Assembly: GCA_023458215.1 (NCBI GenBank)
Contig: JAEXAJ010000169.1
Span: 1-15,354 of the forward strand
DNA: 15,354 bases
Direction: 5' to 3'
From: Bacteroidota bacterium
GTDB taxonomy: Bacteria > Bacteroidota > Bacteroidia > Bacteroidales > Bacteroidaceae
The notes beneath the pieces were generated by a model, which ran no database searches, had not been told where the DNA came from, and saw only the letters and a list, made by a program, of their open reading frames with translations. A program made the translations under genes and the position numbers. Within the stretch, counting starts at the first letter, position 1. Every line of letters begins with the position of its first letter. Positions 5,604 through 12,901 of the stretch are shown here, in pieces.

Positions 5604-8009
5604 ATGGAAAAGCACTTATATATTTTTGTCTTATCGGCATTCATTCTACTAACCGCTTGTAATAAAAGCGCTGCCCCGGATACCCTAAAACTGACCTGCA
5701 ATATCAATACTTTCGATGCACCGATATCTTGTATAAACCAATCTCCCACCGACCCCGACAAGCTCTATATCGGGCAGGAAGACGGCTGCTTCATCGAGAA
5801 AGTAGTGAACGATTACCACACCTATTCCATAAACAGCAACCGTAGGATATATGATATCTTGGAATACAGCCGGGACACCCTATTCATCGGTACCCGTGAT
5901 GCAGGCTTGAAACTGTTTTCCAAAACCTCCGGACAAACGCAGTCTTACCATATCAAAGACAAGAATCTGAATTATTCCGTATATAGCCTCGCCCAAGACC
6001 GTGCCAATCAGATATTATACGTCGGAACAAGCAACGGTCTGTACCAACTCAACCTTCAAGACCGAAACACTTGCCACGAACTGCTTCCGGTCAGGGTAGG
6101 CAAAGGCGACAAGAACTGTAGCATCAACAAGGTATTGATAAAAGACAAGACGCTTTACATAGCCAGCGACCTGGGTTTGTTCATCGTGCAGCATCCGGAA
6201 AAGGATTTCAACCGTCCCGTCATCGACTCCTTGACTACCAACCTCAGCATCTATAACGATACGGTATATGCGTTGCTGGAAAACGCTATCATCAAAGTGG
6301 CTCCCGATAAAGAGAAAACCTTCATGCGCAAAGGAAAGTATTATCTGTATGCACAGGGGCCTAACAATGCCGAATGGTTTATCACCGGAAATTCCATTTT
6401 ATACATTCAGAACCAACAAACCTTGGTCTATGAGTTGCCCGACGGAATCAGCACCACCGCCAAGCAACTAGGAGCCATGGGTAATGACTTCCTATACCTG
6501 GCGTGCAAAGAGGCATTGCTAGCCTTTGCCCTGCGCCAGCATTCCGCCAATTCCGAAAACAATGTGATTGCAGTCAGCCCCAAAAGAACCGGAGATAGCA
6601 TTTATTTCATCACCGATGACCTCAGACTGCACCTATACAAGTTTATCTACAATCATCCGGAATCCAAGTCCAAGTCCTTGGGGCTCATCGAAGGGTTGGA
6701 TATAAACGGCAACGACATCATCAGATTTCTCGAAACAGACCGGAATACATTCTTCCTAGCAACCCGAAAGAAACTCTATAAGATTAAGGACAACAAGGCG
6801 GAGAATATCTTGCAATTCAGCAATTCCAAAGGTCAGAACAACATCACCACCCTATACTATTCCCCCGCAGAGCAACGGCTTTATATCGGCACAAGAAGGT
6901 ACTTGGGCATCGTGGATGACAAAACGAAACGCATCGTCACCCCTATCCCCATCGTTTCCAACCAAGCACAAAAAGATACAATCGATGCCTATATCACCGG
7001 AATCTGCGAGAACGGAGACAGCATCTATGTAGCTACCTTGAACAAAGGATTGTACGGAAAACCTTTGAAGCAAGAGGAAGCGCCTTTCCACCAGATACGT
7101 GACTTGTCGGATTACGAAAGCACCTATGGCCTGATTGCCAGCGGAAAAAGCATCTATCTGAATACCTCATCGGGCATCGTCAACGAAGCAAACTCCGAAC
7201 TTCTACCGATCAGACATGTAAAAGGCATTGCCGGTGTGCTCGAAAAGAATCCCAACGAAGGTTTCTTTATCCTTTACTACTACGGTTTGAGTTTCAAAAG
7301 CCCGGATAGCCCCGAAGTTCCCACTCCACTGTTCAACGATTTGTCGTTCGACAAATCTTGCATCGCTGTGAACGGACGAAAAGCCGTAGTAGGATGCAAA
7401 ACCGGACTGTTCCTTTTCGATGGAAAAGCCGAACTCACACCGATTGCAATAGAAAAAGAGAAGTACTCCCATAGCATTTACCTCCTGATTTCAGCCGGAG
7501 TATTAATAATAGCCATTGGAACTTTCTTCCTTTTAAGAAGAAAGAAACAATTACTTCAGAAAGCTTCTGAAGCCAATTTGGATGAAAAAAGGATAATTTT
7601 GGATGATCCTACAGACACTTTGGACAAGATAGAACAAGACATTCATGTCGTCGACAAGAACGTTAAGCTACTATTCGACACCCTCGGAATCAGGAAAACC
7701 GAAGCCGAAGAGGACATGCGCCGCGAACTGAAACAGATCTGCCTCAGCTTTGCCGACAAGCATCCCGAACTAGGCAAACTATCTTTTATGAAGCGCAGGG
7801 GTAAAGAACGCTACTTCATTACCATCCTATTATTTATAGAAGACATCGATGCCAACATCATCTCAAGAGTACTGGATGTAGACCAAGCTACAGTGACCCG
7901 CCACAAATATAATGTCCGGAAAGAAATAGAGCAACTTTACCCCGACGGAGAGCCCGATTACAACATCATCCGCTTGCTGTACGAGCGCGTAAGCACAAGA
8001 AAGAAATAA
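5604..8009 (+). CDS. Membrane-anchored beta-propeller transcriptional regulator with LuxR-like HTH
   Basis: 801 residues from the ATG at 5604. The frame opens at 5472, but only the 5604 start gives an export signal (MEKHLYIFVLSAFILLTAC). A lipobox-like LTAC places Cys19 after it. Residues ~25-615 are periplasmic propeller-type repeats, with recurrent YIGQEDG, FIGTRDAGLKLF, YVGTSNGLYQL and YVATLNKGLYG motifs as in Reg_prop sensors. One trans-membrane helix is at ~625-644, followed by RRKKQ. The cytoplasmic part has a coiled-coil-like linker (~665-690) and a C-terminal helix-turn-helix near 747-775 (DIDANIISRVLDVDQATVTR), in the LuxR/GerE style of other Bacteroides propeller regulators. There is no histidine kinase or receiver domain, so it looks like a one-component sensor carrying signal across the inner membrane. 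The ligand is unknown. The genes 229 bp downstream (acid phosphatase, porin) are the likely targets, hence a phosphate or phosphoester signal is inferred. Confidence 0.8.
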   Translation: MEKHLYIFVLSAFILLTACNKSAAPDTLKLTCNINTFDAPISCINQSPTDPDKLYIGQEDGCFIEKVVNDYHTYSINSNRRIYDILEYSRDTLFIGTRDAGLKLFSKTSGQTQSYHIKDKNLNYSVYSLAQDRANQILYVGTSNGLYQLNLQDRNTCHELLPVRVGKGDKNCSINKVLIKDKTLYIASDLGLFIVQHPEKDFNRPVIDSLTTNLSIYNDTVYALLENAIIKVAPDKEKTFMRKGKYYLYAQGPNNAEWFITGNSILYIQNQQTLVYELPDGISTTAKQLGAMGNDFLYLACKEALLAFALRQHSANSENNVIAVSPKRTGDSIYFITDDLRLHLYKFIYNHPESKSKSLGLIEGLDINGNDIIRFLETDRNTFFLATRKKLYKIKDNKAENILQFSNSKGQNNITTLYYSPAEQRLYIGTRRYLGIVDDKTKRIVTPIPIVSNQAQKDTIDAYITGICENGDSIYVATLNKGLYGKPLKQEEAPFHQIRDLSDYESTYGLIASGKSIYLNTSSGIVNEANSELLPIRHVKGIAGVLEKNPNEGFFILYYYGLSFKSPDSPEVPTPLFNDLSFDKSCIAVNGRKAVVGCKTGLFLFDGKAELTPIAIEKEKYSHSIYLLISAGVLIIAIGTFFLLRRKKQLLQKASEANLDEKRIILDDPTDTLDKIEQDIHVVDKNVKLLFDTLGIRKTEAEEDMRRELKQICLSFADKHPELGKLSFMKRRGKERYFITILLFIEDIDANIISRVLDVDQATVTRHKYNVRKEIEQLYPDGEPDYNIIRLLYERVSTRKK

Positions 8010-8047
8010 GCTCTTCACAAATTAATATTTATCGTCCTTTTCTCATT

Positions 8048-8124
8048 AGGATAATTTTGTCATACGCAAAGGAGAAGATAAGGATTGAAAAGGATTTTTA
8101 GGATAATCGTGAACGCTACTTTTG
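8048..8124 (+). promoter_or_regulatory. Candidate regulated promoter of the phosphatase-porin operon
   Basis: Two exact TAnnTTTG elements are present: TAATTTTG at 8052-8059 and TACTTTTG at 8117-8124. Between them AGGAT occurs at 8081, 8091 and 8100, and AGGATAAT occurs at 8048 and 8100. The ~10-bp spacing places the AGGAT copies on one face of the helix just upstream of, and overlapping, the -33 region of the second promoter, where an activator would bind. Binding by the adjacent regulator is inference. Confidence 0.4.
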
Positions 8125-8181
8125 CTTCCATCAAACACGAGCCACCCGGCAAGCGTCCGAAAGCCCGAGTATGATAAAAGC

Positions 8182-8195
8182 GTTTTTCGAAAAAC
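8182..8195. promoter_or_regulatory. 14-bp perfect palindrome in the phosphatase leader
   Basis: GTTTTTCGAAAAAC is a perfect palindrome 43 bp before the phoN start. It has no loop, so it is more likely a dimer-binding site (or chance) than an RNA hairpin. Confidence 0.35.
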
Positions 8196-8238
8196 CTATA
8201 AACCTTTTTAGTAATAACCATTTAAAACATCCTTTATC

Positions 8239-9015
8239 ATGAAAACAAGATTTACCTTACTTTTACTGTGCTGCGTTCTTTCATTCAATGTCTTTGCCCA
8301 AGAGAAAAAGATTAAAGACAAAAGAACCAATCCCGATTTATATTTCCTCGAAGAGTCCGAAGTAGCCAACAGCCTGGATCTGCTGCCTCCTCCTCCCGAA
8401 GCCGGAACCATCCTTTTCTTATACGACAAGGAACGTTATGACTGGGGAAAACTACAAAGAGACACCCCGAGAGGCGATCAAGCCGCACAAGATGCCCGTG
8501 TGGACGGTAATGGTGTACCTTTAGCTTTCTCTGAAGCATTCGGCATCGAGATATCCAAAGAAAAAACTCCCGAGATTCATAAACTCATTATCAATATGAG
8601 AGAAGATGCAGGCGACCTCGCTACCCGCCATGCCAAGAACCACTACATGCGTGTCCGCCCGTTCAGCTTCTTCAACGAGATGACCTGCAACCCCGAACAA
8701 CAAAAGGAACTTTCAACCAACGGTTCCTATCCTTCGGGCCATACCGCCATCGGCTGGGCTACCGCTCTTGTCTTGTCAGAAATCAACCCGGACCGTCAAA
8801 ACGAGATTCTGAAAAGAGGCTTCGAGATGGGACAGAGCAGAGTTATCTGCGGATACCACTTCCAGAGTGATGTAGATGCTGCCAGAATCGTTTCCAGTGC
8901 CGTTGTTGCCCGTCTTCACGCCAATGACGCCTTTATGAAACAACTCAATAAAGCCAAAGCGGAGTTTGCCAAGCTACAGAAGGCAGGAGCCGTTCAACCA
9001 AGTAACCGTAACTAA
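8239..9015 (+). CDS. phoN: Class A nonspecific acid phosphatase (PAP2 superfamily, PhoN type)
   Basis: 258 residues. The signal peptide is MKTRFTLLLLCCVLSFNVFA, with cleavage likely after Ala20, so the enzyme is secreted. All three PAP2 phosphatase motifs are intact: K-X6-RP at 133-141 (KNHYMRVRP), PSGH at 165-168 within GSYPSGHT, and SR-X5-H-X3-D at 200-211 (SRVICGYHFQSD). His207 is the expected nucleophile and His168 the acid. The LLPPPP stretch near 49-53 and EDAGDLATR at 122-130 are hallmarks of class A enzymes of enteric bacteria such as PhoN and PhoC, which hydrolyse many phosphomonoesters in the periplasm. Length matches that class (about 250). The porin follows after 26 bp, so they are probably cotranscribed. 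The resemblance to enterobacterial PhoN is strong from memory and may reflect transfer between phyla. Confidence 0.93.
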   Translation: MKTRFTLLLLCCVLSFNVFAQEKKIKDKRTNPDLYFLEESEVANSLDLLPPPPEAGTILFLYDKERYDWGKLQRDTPRGDQAAQDARVDGNGVPLAFSEAFGIEISKEKTPEIHKLIINMREDAGDLATRHAKNHYMRVRPFSFFNEMTCNPEQQKELSTNGSYPSGHTAIGWATALVLSEINPDRQNEILKRGFEMGQSRVICGYHFQSDVDAARIVSSAVVARLHANDAFMKQLNKAKAEFAKLQKAGAVQPSNRN

Positions 9016-9041
9016 CCTTAAACCTTTAAAAACCGTATATT

Positions 9042-10187
9042 ATGAAAAAGATTATATGGATAGGATTGTCCATCCTATCGCTGCTCACCGTACAGGTGAA
9101 TGCACAAGAACAAAACACATTGAAAGTGAATCCTACCGGAAGAATCCTGATGGATGGCGGTTTGTTTCATTCTGATAATAAAGAGTTCGTAGATGGAGTA
9201 GCCATACCCGATGCCCGTGTAGGTGTCAAGGCATCTTACGGAAAATTCAAAGCGAAAGTGGATATAGGGTATGCTTACGGAAAAATAAGTTTGAAAGATA
9301 TCTTTGTAGAAAGACAACTATCGTCCCATTCCTTGCTGCGTGTCGGTAATTTCGTCCACCAGTTCGGCCTGCAAAGTTCTACAAGCTCGTCAATGAAGGT
9401 CACGATGGAAGAGCCTGCCAGCAATGAAGCCTTCTTCAATTCAAGGCTGATCGGAGCGATGTATGTATATGATAAAAGAAGTTTCTTCGGTACGGCAAGC
9501 GTCCATGTAGAGAGCGAAGCCCTCAAGAAGAAATCAAATGAACTTGGAAAAATGGGATATGGTGCTATGAGCCGCTTGGTTTATCGTCCGCTGCGCAATG
9601 ACGGAGCTTTGTTCCAAGTAGGCATATCGGGAGGCTACGAAACTCCCAGATACAACAGCAACGAGGAATTAAACCATACCAGCTTTGACTTGGGTGCTAA
9701 TTTTCCGACCCGTATAGCCAAAGTCAGAGCAGTGAATGCTTTGATACCGGATGCCAAGAATCTGTTCAAGTTTACTCCGGAGCTGGTAGCAGCTTATGGT
9801 CCCGTAGCATTAGAATCTCAATATTACTTCTTGCAAGTCAACAGGGAGAAAGGATTCACGAACTACAAGGCAAGCGGAGTTTATGGCATTCTGAGAGGAT
9901 TAGTGATTGGCGGAGACTACAAGCATTCGCATACCGATTGCGGTATAGCCACTCCGGCGCCCGGTTCATTGGAGTGTGTACTCGGTTACAACTATACCGA
10001 TATGTCGGATGCCAAAGCCGAAATTTACGGCGGACGGCTGAACGATGTTTCGTTTACCGTGAATTATTATCTGAACAAGTACATGATATGGAGATTCAGA
10101 TACTCATATACCCGGACTACAAACCGACAGGGATTTGATAACCAATCCTTGAATGCATTCCAGACAAGATTTCAAATAATATTTTAA
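9042..10187 (+). CDS. Phosphate-selective porin O/P-like outer-membrane protein
   Basis: 381 residues. A signal peptide MKKIIWIGLSILSLLTVQVNA is followed by alternating amphipathic strands with many Tyr/Phe/Gly and a C-terminal Phe (TRFQIIF), the outer-membrane beta-barrel signature. The N-terminal pattern fits OprO/OprP-type porins: PTGRILMDGGLF, then PDARVGVKASYGKFKAKVDI and FVERQLSSHSLLRVGNFVHQFGL (read as separate segments). These porins are anion or phosphate channels; Bacteroidota have many with untested substrates. Position 26 bp after a secreted acid phosphatase supports a role in phosphate or organophosphate uptake. The lysine ladder that gives OprP its selectivity cannot be confirmed by eye. 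It could also be a general barrel of another substrate class. A terminator follows at 10203. Confidence 0.7.
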   Translation: MKKIIWIGLSILSLLTVQVNAQEQNTLKVNPTGRILMDGGLFHSDNKEFVDGVAIPDARVGVKASYGKFKAKVDIGYAYGKISLKDIFVERQLSSHSLLRVGNFVHQFGLQSSTSSSMKVTMEEPASNEAFFNSRLIGAMYVYDKRSFFGTASVHVESEALKKKSNELGKMGYGAMSRLVYRPLRNDGALFQVGISGGYETPRYNSNEELNHTSFDLGANFPTRIAKVRAVNALIPDAKNLFKFTPELVAAYGPVALESQYYFLQVNREKGFTNYKASGVYGILRGLVIGGDYKHSHTDCGIATPAPGSLECVLGYNYTDMSDAKAEIYGGRLNDVSFTVNYYLNKYMIWRFRYSYTRTTNRQGFDNQSLNAFQTRFQIIF

Positions 10188-10202
10188 ACCAACCTTAACT
10201 TT

Positions 10203-10243
10203 AAAAGAGGGAGTAGCTGTTCGTTCATTCTACCCCCTCTTTT
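10203..10243. terminator. Bidirectional intrinsic terminator between the porin and thrC
   Basis: 10203-10216 pairs with 10230-10243 (14 bp, one mismatch) around a 13-base loop. The stem starts with AAAAGAGGG and ends with CCCTCTTTT, so each strand has a U tract at its 3' side. It sits 15 bases after the porin stop and 12 bases after the end of thrC, which converges. Confidence 0.85.
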
Positions 10244-10255
10244 GCATTTCGGTTA

Positions 10256-11557
10256 TTATACATTCATCAGATATTGCTTAAAGTCCGCAAAGTCTTTCGA
10301 CATCGACAAGCTTTTCTTCTCGCCCCGCATAAAGGCTTGCAGTTTCTCCGGTATCTCTACCGCTTCACCGATGATCTTCTCCACCGTATCTTTAAATTTA
10401 GCCGGATGTGCCGTTTCCAGGAATACGCCCGTTTCGCCGGGTTGAAGTCCCTCAACAAGTGCACGGAAACCGCAAGCACCGTGAGGATCGAGCAGGTAAT
10501 GGTCTTCTTTCCAAACCTTCTTCATGGTTTCGGCAATCTGCTCGTCGGTGTAAGTAGCGCCGCTGATTTCGGCAGAAATATCTGCGTGCCTACCTCCATA
10601 AAGGTCAAGCACACGGGCAAAGTTACTCGGATCGCCTACATCCATCGCATTGGCAATTGTGGCAATGCTGGGACGGGGTGAGTAAACACCTGTCTGCAAA
10701 TATTGATAGAAGATATCGTTGCGGTTATTGGAAGCGATGAAGCGTTTCACAGGAAGTCCCATGCGCTTGCCGAAGAGTCCGGCTGTGATATTTCCGAAGT
10801 TACCACTAGGCACACAGATAACAGCATTATCGGCTTTGCCTGCACGCTTCAACTGCGCGTATGCATAGAAATAATAGAAAGCTTGCGGCAGGAAACGGGC
10901 TACGTTGATGGAGTTGGCACTGGTAAGCTGCATATGCTCGTTCAATTCCCCATCCATAAAGGCCGATTTTACCAAAGCTTGGCAATCATCGAAAGTACCG
11001 TCAATTTCAAGCGCAGTAATGTTCTGCCCTAAAGTAGTGAATTGTTTTTCTTGTATTTCACTGACTTTACCTTTCGGATAAAGCACATATACATGAATCC
11101 CTTCCACACCTAGGAATCCATTGGCTACGGCACTACCCGTATCGCCGGAAGTAGCCACCAATACATTTACCTGCTTTTTGCCTTCTTTACGAATGAAGTA
11201 ACCCAAAAGGCGTGCCATGAAACGCCCGCCTACATCCTTGAATGCCAACGTAGGACCGTGGAACAGTTCAAGCGAGTAGATATTCTCCGTAACCTGCACC
11301 AAAGGAATATCGAAACTCAGCGTATCGTATACAATCTGTTTCAATACGTCAGCAGGAACATCTTCTCCAAAGAAAGCGTCGGCTACCCGATAAGCTATTT
11401 CCTGGAAACTGAGTGTATCGATGCTGTCGTAGAATTCCTGTGGCAACGGTTTGATGGTAAAGGGCATGAAAAGTCCTTTGTCTGCGGCAAGTCCGCGTAC
11501 TACCGCTTCTTCAAGAGTAGCTTCTGGAGCTTGTTTGTTGGTACTATAGTATTTCAT
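10256..11557 (-). CDS. thrC: Threonine synthase
   Basis: 433 residues, close to E. coli ThrC (428). A PLP-dependent fold II enzyme converting O-phospho-L-homoserine to L-threonine. The PLP-binding lysine is Lys107 in LAFKDVGGRF; the SGDTGSAVANG loop (137-147) and the later PSGNFGN loop bind cofactor and substrate phosphate. The N-terminus MKYYSTNKQAPEATLEEAV is typical of the short ThrC class that starts with a YYSTR-like motif. It is the last gene of thrA - apgM-like - thrC, 90 bp after the middle gene. That gap holds a repeat hairpin with two alternative stems, which could lower or tune thrC expression. Confidence 0.97.
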   Translation of the reverse strand: MKYYSTNKQAPEATLEEAVVRGLAADKGLFMPFTIKPLPQEFYDSIDTLSFQEIAYRVADAFFGEDVPADVLKQIVYDTLSFDIPLVQVTENIYSLELFHGPTLAFKDVGGRFMARLLGYFIRKEGKKQVNVLVATSGDTGSAVANGFLGVEGIHVYVLYPKGKVSEIQEKQFTTLGQNITALEIDGTFDDCQALVKSAFMDGELNEHMQLTSANSINVARFLPQAFYYFYAYAQLKRAGKADNAVICVPSGNFGNITAGLFGKRMGLPVKRFIASNNRNDIFYQYLQTGVYSPRPSIATIANAMDVGDPSNFARVLDLYGGRHADISAEISGATYTDEQIAETMKKVWKEDHYLLDPHGACGFRALVEGLQPGETGVFLETAHPAKFKDTVEKIIGEAVEIPEKLQAFMRGEKKSLSMSKDFADFKQYLMNV

Positions 11558-11567
11558 AATAATAAAG

Positions 11568-11633
11568 GTGATAAGGTGGTGAGGGTGATAGGGTGATAAA
11601 GTGACATTACTCTATCACCCTATCACTTTATCA
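11568..11633 (-). repeat. GGTGATA word repeats with two competing hairpins, between apgM-like gene and thrC
   Basis: On the plus strand GGTGATA-like words occur near 11568, 11584 and 11592, followed by inverted copies at 11613-11633. Stem one pairs 11585-11598 with 11613-11626 (14 bp, perfect). Stem two pairs 11594-11604 with 11623-11633 (11 bp, perfect). They share bases and so exclude each other. The words are rich in stop triplets (TGATAA, TGATAG). No terminator-like U tract follows directly, so readthrough into thrC is expected. Confidence 0.75.
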
Positions 11634-11647
11634 AATTTACCACTTTT

Positions 11648-12898
11648 TTATTGTTTCATAAATTCGTTTATAAACTCGTCTTCTTTCATCAGTCCGTAGC
11701 TACCGTTGCAAGCGGCTACTTCATCGAAGGTCTGCACAGCATCGGGCTCAATACCCGGATACCAGATCAGGAACGGAACGGGCTCGGCGGTATGAGTGCG
11801 AAGCTCACAAGGAGTAGGATGGTCGGGCAATACGGCAATGGCAACAGGTTCATCCCAATCTTTCACCGCTTCGTAGATAGGGCCTACTGCACGACGGTCC
11901 AAGTTCTCGATGGTCATGGTCTTCAAAGGGATATTCCCTTCATGCCCTGCCTCATCACTGGCTTCGATATGCAGGTAAACGAAATCATCCGTTTTCAATG
12001 CTTCAAGAGCGGCAGCCACTTTGTTTTCGTAATTGGTATCATACAATCCGGTAGCACCTTCTACGGTGAGACGGCGCAGTCCGGCATAATAACCGATCCC
12101 GTTAATCAAGTCGACTGCGGAAATCACAGCACCTCGTTTCACCTGCGGGAACTTGTCGGCAAGACGTTCCATCTGGGGACGGTAACCGGGGCTCCACGGC
12201 CAAATGCTATTGGCAGGGTCTTTGCCTTCGGCCATACGCTTTTGGTTAATTGGATGGTTCTGCAAAATGGCTTGCGAACGCAAAATTAAATCATTAATAA
12301 GGTCGGCAGTCTCTTGAGGAGTTAAGTCGGCTTGGCCTTCGGGAGTGGTAATAGTCTCAGTTCCCGCCATCGGCTTCACCATTAAGGGGCGGAAAGGTTT
12401 CAAAGGAACATCGTGGGGCGGTGTGCAATCGATGCGTTTGTCTCCGCCTTTTATTACCAACAGATGGCGATACTGTACGCCCGTATAGAAGCGTACCCGT
12501 TCATCACCCAGTTGTTCCTGTAAGTATTTCACCAGTACATCGGCCTCTTCGGTTGTTATGTGTCCGGCAGAATGGTTCTTTATATGATCGCCTTCGATGC
12601 AGATTATGTTACAGCGCATTGCCATCTCGCCCGGTTGCAACTCCACACCAATGCTGGCCGCCTCCAACGGACCGCGACCTTCGTACACTTTAGGTAGATT
12701 ATAACCCAAAACAGACATATTAGCCACCTCACTGCCCGGATGAAATCCTTCAGCAACAGTCATCAACCGTCCCGAACGTCCCATACGTGCCAGCTTGTCC
12801 ATAAAAGGAGTTTCGGCAGCTTGCAGTAAAGTCCGGTTCCCCAAAGACTTTACAGGCCAATCGGCCATGCCGTCACCTAATATAATGATATGTTTCAT
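11648..12898 (-). CDS. apgM: apgM-family protein (annotated cofactor-independent phosphoglycerate mutase), probable homoserine kinase
   Basis: 416 residues of the alkaline-phosphatase superfamily, archaeal-type 2,3-bisphosphoglycerate-independent phosphoglycerate mutase family. Visible motifs: IIILGDGMADWP (4-15) with the first metal-binding Asp8, GSEVANMSVLGY (55-66) with the probable nucleophile Ser62, EASDEAGHEG with Asp/His metal ligands, and LPDHPTPCELRTHT near the C-terminus with Asp-His and a further His. It lies 3 bp after thrA and upstream of thrC, exactly where the thr pathway needs homoserine kinase (thrB), and no GHMP-type thrB is present in the window. A branch of this family linked to threonine genes has been proposed as a homoserine kinase (TIGR02535, from memory). 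I therefore favour homoserine phosphorylation over glycolysis; mutase activity remains the alternative. Confidence 0.93.
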   Translation of the reverse strand: MKHIIILGDGMADWPVKSLGNRTLLQAAETPFMDKLARMGRSGRLMTVAEGFHPGSEVANMSVLGYNLPKVYEGRGPLEAASIGVELQPGEMAMRCNIICIEGDHIKNHSAGHITTEEADVLVKYLQEQLGDERVRFYTGVQYRHLLVIKGGDKRIDCTPPHDVPLKPFRPLMVKPMAGTETITTPEGQADLTPQETADLINDLILRSQAILQNHPINQKRMAEGKDPANSIWPWSPGYRPQMERLADKFPQVKRGAVISAVDLINGIGYYAGLRRLTVEGATGLYDTNYENKVAAALEALKTDDFVYLHIEASDEAGHEGNIPLKTMTIENLDRRAVGPIYEAVKDWDEPVAIAVLPDHPTPCELRTHTAEPVPFLIWYPGIEPDAVQTFDEVAACNGSYGLMKEDEFINEFMKQ

Positions 12899-12901
12899 AA
12901 T

